Source of the DNA: Neisseria subflava
GTDB taxonomy: Bacteria; Pseudomonadota; Gammaproteobacteria; Burkholderiales; Neisseriaceae
DNA length: 64,000 nucleotides
Assembly: GCF_024205705.1 (NCBI RefSeq)
Contig: NZ_CP073115.1
Span: 1,302,001-1,366,000, forward strand
Direction of reading: 5' to 3'
In this document: one piece after another, positions 61,433 to 64,000 of the stretch
Position numbering within the stretch: the first letter of the stretch is position 1
Layout: each line of letters begins with the position of its first letter
The notes under the pieces: generated by a model
Told to the model about the DNA's origin: nothing
Seen by the model: only the letters and a program-made list of their open reading frames with translations
Databases searched by the model: none
Position numbers and translations under genes: made by a program

Positions 61433-64000
61433 GATTTGCATCCTCAAAATGTAAGTGTATTTTGGCAACTACCGCTTTCTCACTGTAAAACGCCTGTGTC
61501 ATTCCATTTTCGTCTGTAACACCTTCCAGCTTTTGATAATCGGATAAATAAACCGTGTATTTCTTATTGGCATGCGGGAGATTATTATCATCCGTCAGTT
61601 GATATTGCAACTTGTAAGTCCCTGTCATTTTAAAAAGTGGCAATGCCGGAATGGAAAGACTTTCCGCCCCATTCACCACCAACGGCGCCCTCACCCGCAC
61701 CACCTTCGGACTTCCGATCTCCACTTCCCCATTACTTAACTTGATATACGCCCCTTTGCAGGTAATCAGAATCTCTTCCTTCGCCGCAATGGTGACTTTC
61801 CCTGCGCTGCTGGTTAACGTTGCGTCCTTTAAGGCATTCAGCTGCAATTCGTCATTCTGTGCCTGTACTTCCACTTTACCCTGATTGGCCTGCATCTTGA
61901 TGCCGCTGCTTTGCGCAAACAGGTTCACGCTCTCTGCCGCATGGGCGGTCAGGCTTTGTCCGGCGCTGATGTCGGTATGGCTGCCGCTGACGAGGTGGAT
62001 GTTTTCATTGGCGGTGTGCAGTTGGCTTTGTTGTGTCGCGCTGGCAATACCGGCCGGGGCGGTTTGGATCAAACCGGCTTCCTTCAGGTCTTTGAGGGCG
62101 TCTTTCAGACGGCCCCTTTGGGTTTCTTCATCGGTGTCGTGGTTGTTGGCGGTTTGGGCGGCTTTGTTCAAGCTTTTAGCCAGGGAGAGTGCCTGTTCAA
62201 GTTGGGAGATGGCATCGTCCATATCCAGTACTTTGCCATTGGCGTCCTGGTTTTGTGCACTGACGAGTATGCCTTTGCCTGCCCTTACCGCGCCCCAACC
62301 GTCGGTTCTGAGTTCGAAGCCCTCACCGTTCTCTCCGCGTTTGTTGCGGTTTGAGTCGACGATATGGCCGAGGTTGAGTTGGGATTTCTGATAGTCGGTG
62401 GCAAGTTTGATGTGTTCCTGTCCCTGCAGGTCTTCCATCCTCAGTTTGTTGTTCGCCCAGGTACGGATGACGTTTCTTGTGTTCCAATCGGCAGGGATAT
62501 GGTCGGTATGGGCGCTGTCGTGCATGACGCCGGAGATATACGGACGGTCGGGATTACCCTGTACGAAGGACAGCATCACTTCGGTGCCTTCGTGTAAGGG
62601 GAAGTGGATACCGTATTCGGGACCGGCATAGGGTTTGGCCAGTCGGACGGGACGGCTTTCCCCACCAGGACTCCATTCGTCCAAATCAAACGGGAGTTTG
62701 ACGCGGTAGCGGCCCATATCGTCGATATAGGCGTAGGTGCAGTTCTCCGCAGCGGTCACCCGTGCGGGCAGTGTACCGTCGATATGCGGACGCGGGGTGG
62801 TGCGTTCGGGACGGTAGGCGAGTTGGGCGGGGATGGCGGTAAAGGTATGGCTGTAGGCGGTATCGCGGCTGCCGCTGTGTTCCATGGAAAGTACCAGCCA
62901 GCCATCGGGTGCTTCGGGGAAGGAGACATCGGTTTGGAACACCTTCATCGGCGTCATGGAGACGACGTTGCCGCTACCGGCAGCGACGGTTTGACGGCAG
63001 AGGTTGGCTTCGTTCAGCAGGGTCGTCTGAACTCGGGCTTCGTCGGTTGTTTTGGGATGAAGGCCCCAGTGCTGCTGTTTGCCCAATAAAACGGTATTGT
63101 CGGCAGATTCTTCGGACTGTTTGTTGTCGGTTTCGGCAAAAAGGTCGGTATCGGCACTGCGGTAGTTATAGTCGGCCGTGCGTATGCCTTCGATGATGGG
63201 GTTGTGGCGGATGCTTAAGTTAAAGAGTGCTTCGGTACCGACACTCTCCAATCCGGCATGGGGGCGGTAGGAAACGGGTAAACCTTGGCTGCGCCAATAG
63301 TGTTCGGGACTATCGCCGAAGACGACTACGTCGCCATGTTGTTCATGCTGTTCGAAGGCATACCAGATGCCTTCTTCTTCACACAGACGGTTGATAAAGT
63401 CGAAGTCGCTTTCGAGATACTGGGTCACATACTCGCGTACGGCGTAGTTGCGGCTCTTTTGGAAACGGTAGTCGACACCGGAGAAACCGTGGTGTTTGAA
63501 GACGGCGGCAACGATGTCGGGGACGGTTTGGTGTTGGAACAGCCGGGAAGTTTGGAAATGTTTTAAAGCCGCAAAGCGCGGCTCTAAAACAAAGCGGTAA
63601 ACGGTTTCATCCTTAGATACGGACAACTTCTCGCATGAGGTGATAATGCCCTGCCATTGCTTCGCCGGGGAGTCGTCTAAAGCAGACCCGAATACCCCGG
63701 CCACTTCCGACAGTAAACCTTCTTGCGGACGAATCTCAAATGCTGCGCGCTGGTTGAGGTAGGAAGAGAGAGGCAGTGAGGAATCGGTCGAGGTAGCGGT
63801 GATTTCGACACGGTAGGCGGTATTGACCGCTTCGGATGCGCTGAAGGAGCGGACTGAAAGTGAAGGAGAGAAACGGGCGAAGGTGAGGTGGTAGGATTGG
63901 CGGGCGGTTATGGCGGATATTTCTAAGATGACGATGGGGTGAGTATGGTAGTTTGAACGGGGGGCAAGCTGGGGGGGTGGAAAGGCCGTCTGAAAGTATT
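61422..64000 (-). CDS. vgrG: T6SS spike protein VgrG with a C-terminal transthyretin-like extension, 5' end outside the window
   Basis: VgrG trimers tip the T6SS tube. At least 859 codons are in one open frame to the right edge. An internal GTG at 63704 is not the start, because PRSNYHTHPIVILEISA and other typical N-terminal segments precede it. Order: gp27-like part, an OB-fold (RYRVKLPFDLDEWSPGG and EVMLSFVQGNPDRPYISG), a DUF2345 needle (SGSHTDISAGQSLTAHA to KLSNGEVEIGSP), then about 70 residues with a transthyretin-like pattern (TYKLQYQLTDD, VTDENGMTQ). In other bacteria such extensions load effectors. The next gene encodes the effector. Confidence 0.93.
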   Translation of the reverse strand, partial: YFQTAFPPPQLAPRSNYHTHPIVILEISAITARQSYHLTFARFSPSLSVRSFSASEAVNTAYRVEITATSTDSSLPLSSYLNQRAAFEIRPQEGLLSEVAGVFGSALDDSPAKQWQGIITSCEKLSVSKDETVYRFVLEPRFAALKHFQTSRLFQHQTVPDIVAAVFKHHGFSGVDYRFQKSRNYAVREYVTQYLESDFDFINRLCEEEGIWYAFEQHEQHGDVVVFGDSPEHYWRSQGLPVSYRPHAGLESVGTEALFNLSIRHNPIIEGIRTADYNYRSADTDLFAETDNKQSEESADNTVLLGKQQHWGLHPKTTDEARVQTTLLNEANLCRQTVAAGSGNVVSMTPMKVFQTDVSFPEAPDGWLVLSMEHSGSRDTAYSHTFTAIPAQLAYRPERTTPRPHIDGTLPARVTAAENCTYAYIDDMGRYRVKLPFDLDEWSPGGESRPVRLAKPYAGPEYGIHFPLHEGTEVMLSFVQGNPDRPYISGVMHDSAHTDHIPADWNTRNVIRTWANNKLRMEDLQGQEHIKLATDYQKSQLNLGHIVDSNRNKRGENGEGFELRTDGWGAVRAGKGILVSAQNQDANGKVLDMDDAISQLEQALSLAKSLNKAAQTANNHDTDEETQRGRLKDALKDLKEAGLIQTAPAGIASATQQSQLHTANENIHLVSGSHTDISAGQSLTAHAAESVNLFAQSSGIKMQANQGKVEVQAQNDELQLNALKDATLTSSAGKVTIAAKEEILITCKGAYIKLSNGEVEIGSPKVVRVRAPLVVNGAESLSIPALPLFKMTGTYKLQYQLTDDNNLPHANKKYTVYLSDYQKLEGVTDENGMTQAFYSEKAVVAKIHLHFEDANHGK
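63951..63978 (-). repeat. Poly-C runs in the 5' part of vgrG
   Basis: On the coding strand, runs of seven C (63972-63978 on plus as G) and six C (near 63960) lie 8 codons apart, ahead of APRSNYHTH. Such tracts slip easily and are a common neisserial phase-variation substrate. Seven is at the low end. Confidence 0.5.

Noticed and set aside
63704..63706. GTG at 63704 as the vgrG start
   Set aside because: The open frame continues upstream with a normal VgrG N-terminus to the window edge, and the GTG has no SD.
1..64000. CRISPR arrays, tRNA and rRNA genes
   Set aside because: I looked for direct repeats with spacers, tRNA-like cloverleaf ends and rRNA in all gaps and found none; frequent DUS copies are not a regularly spaced array.

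Overview
The window is a chromosomal segment of a Neisseria species. DNA uptake sequences (DUS, core GCCGTCTGAA) occur throughout, often as facing pairs that act as terminators, and the gene content (NspA, the dnaB-linked minor pilin cluster, ndk-rlmN-pilW-rodZ-ispG) is neisserial. Most intergenic DUS read AGGCCGTCTGAA rather than ATGCCGTCTGAA. A class III ribonucleotide reductase and a type VI secretion (T6SS) VgrG locus are also present. From memory of DUS dialects and gene content, this points to a commensal of the N. subflava/flavescens type rather than the meningococcus or gonococcus. The species is an inference.

Layout. 1-3.2 kb: ispF (partial), ispD and dnaQ on minus, then a gene with a Fur-box-like promoter and rsuA on plus. 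3.2-3.9 kb: intergenic, with a strong candidate small RNA. 3.9-12 kb: NSS-type sodium symporter, D-lactate dehydrogenase, pnp, purC and an RTX-repeat protein with a proline-rich linker. 12.4-17.4 kb: rfbD-like gene, uvrA (frameshifted) and an AT-rich membrane-anchored protein (frameshifted). 17.6-23.6 kb, minus: lipoprotein, nrdG-nrdD with paired NrdR-like boxes, a THUMP methyltransferase and an NCS2 permease. 23.9-30 kb, plus: dapA-bamC, rdgB, hemW, nspA and small genes. 30-35.2 kb, minus: VanZ-like protein, pth, ratA-rnfH, uup and ruvB (frameshifted). 35.4-45.2 kb, plus: cmk-rpsA-ihfB, zapE, ndk, rlmN, pilW, rodZ, ispG (frameshifted) and a DUF817 protein. 45-47.6 kb, minus: MFS transporter and sodB. 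47.8-52.6 kb: dnaB and the minor pilin operon pilH-I-J-K-X. 52.7-59.8 kb: Smr protein, trpE, kptA, purK, GNAT and mutL. 59.9-64 kb: a 91-bp mini insertion sequence and, on minus, a T6SS cargo module: vgrG with a C-terminal transthyretin-like extension, a toxin-44-like effector, a membrane-anchored candidate immunity protein and a DUF6402-like remnant.

How the genes fit together. Most of the window is conserved housekeeping: isoprenoid synthesis (ispD/F/G), replication and repair (dnaQ, dnaB, uvrA, ruvB, mutL), translation and rRNA modification, purine synthesis, and type IV pilus assembly. The accessory parts are the RTX protein, the AT-rich gene after uvrA, the anaerobic ribonucleotide reductase and the T6SS module at the right edge.

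Data quality. uvrA, ruvB, ispG and the AT-rich gene each carry one missing base in a homopolymer, and restoring it gives an intact gene of normal length. purK may have a fifth at its start. Because ispG is normally essential, these look more like sequencing errors than real mutations.
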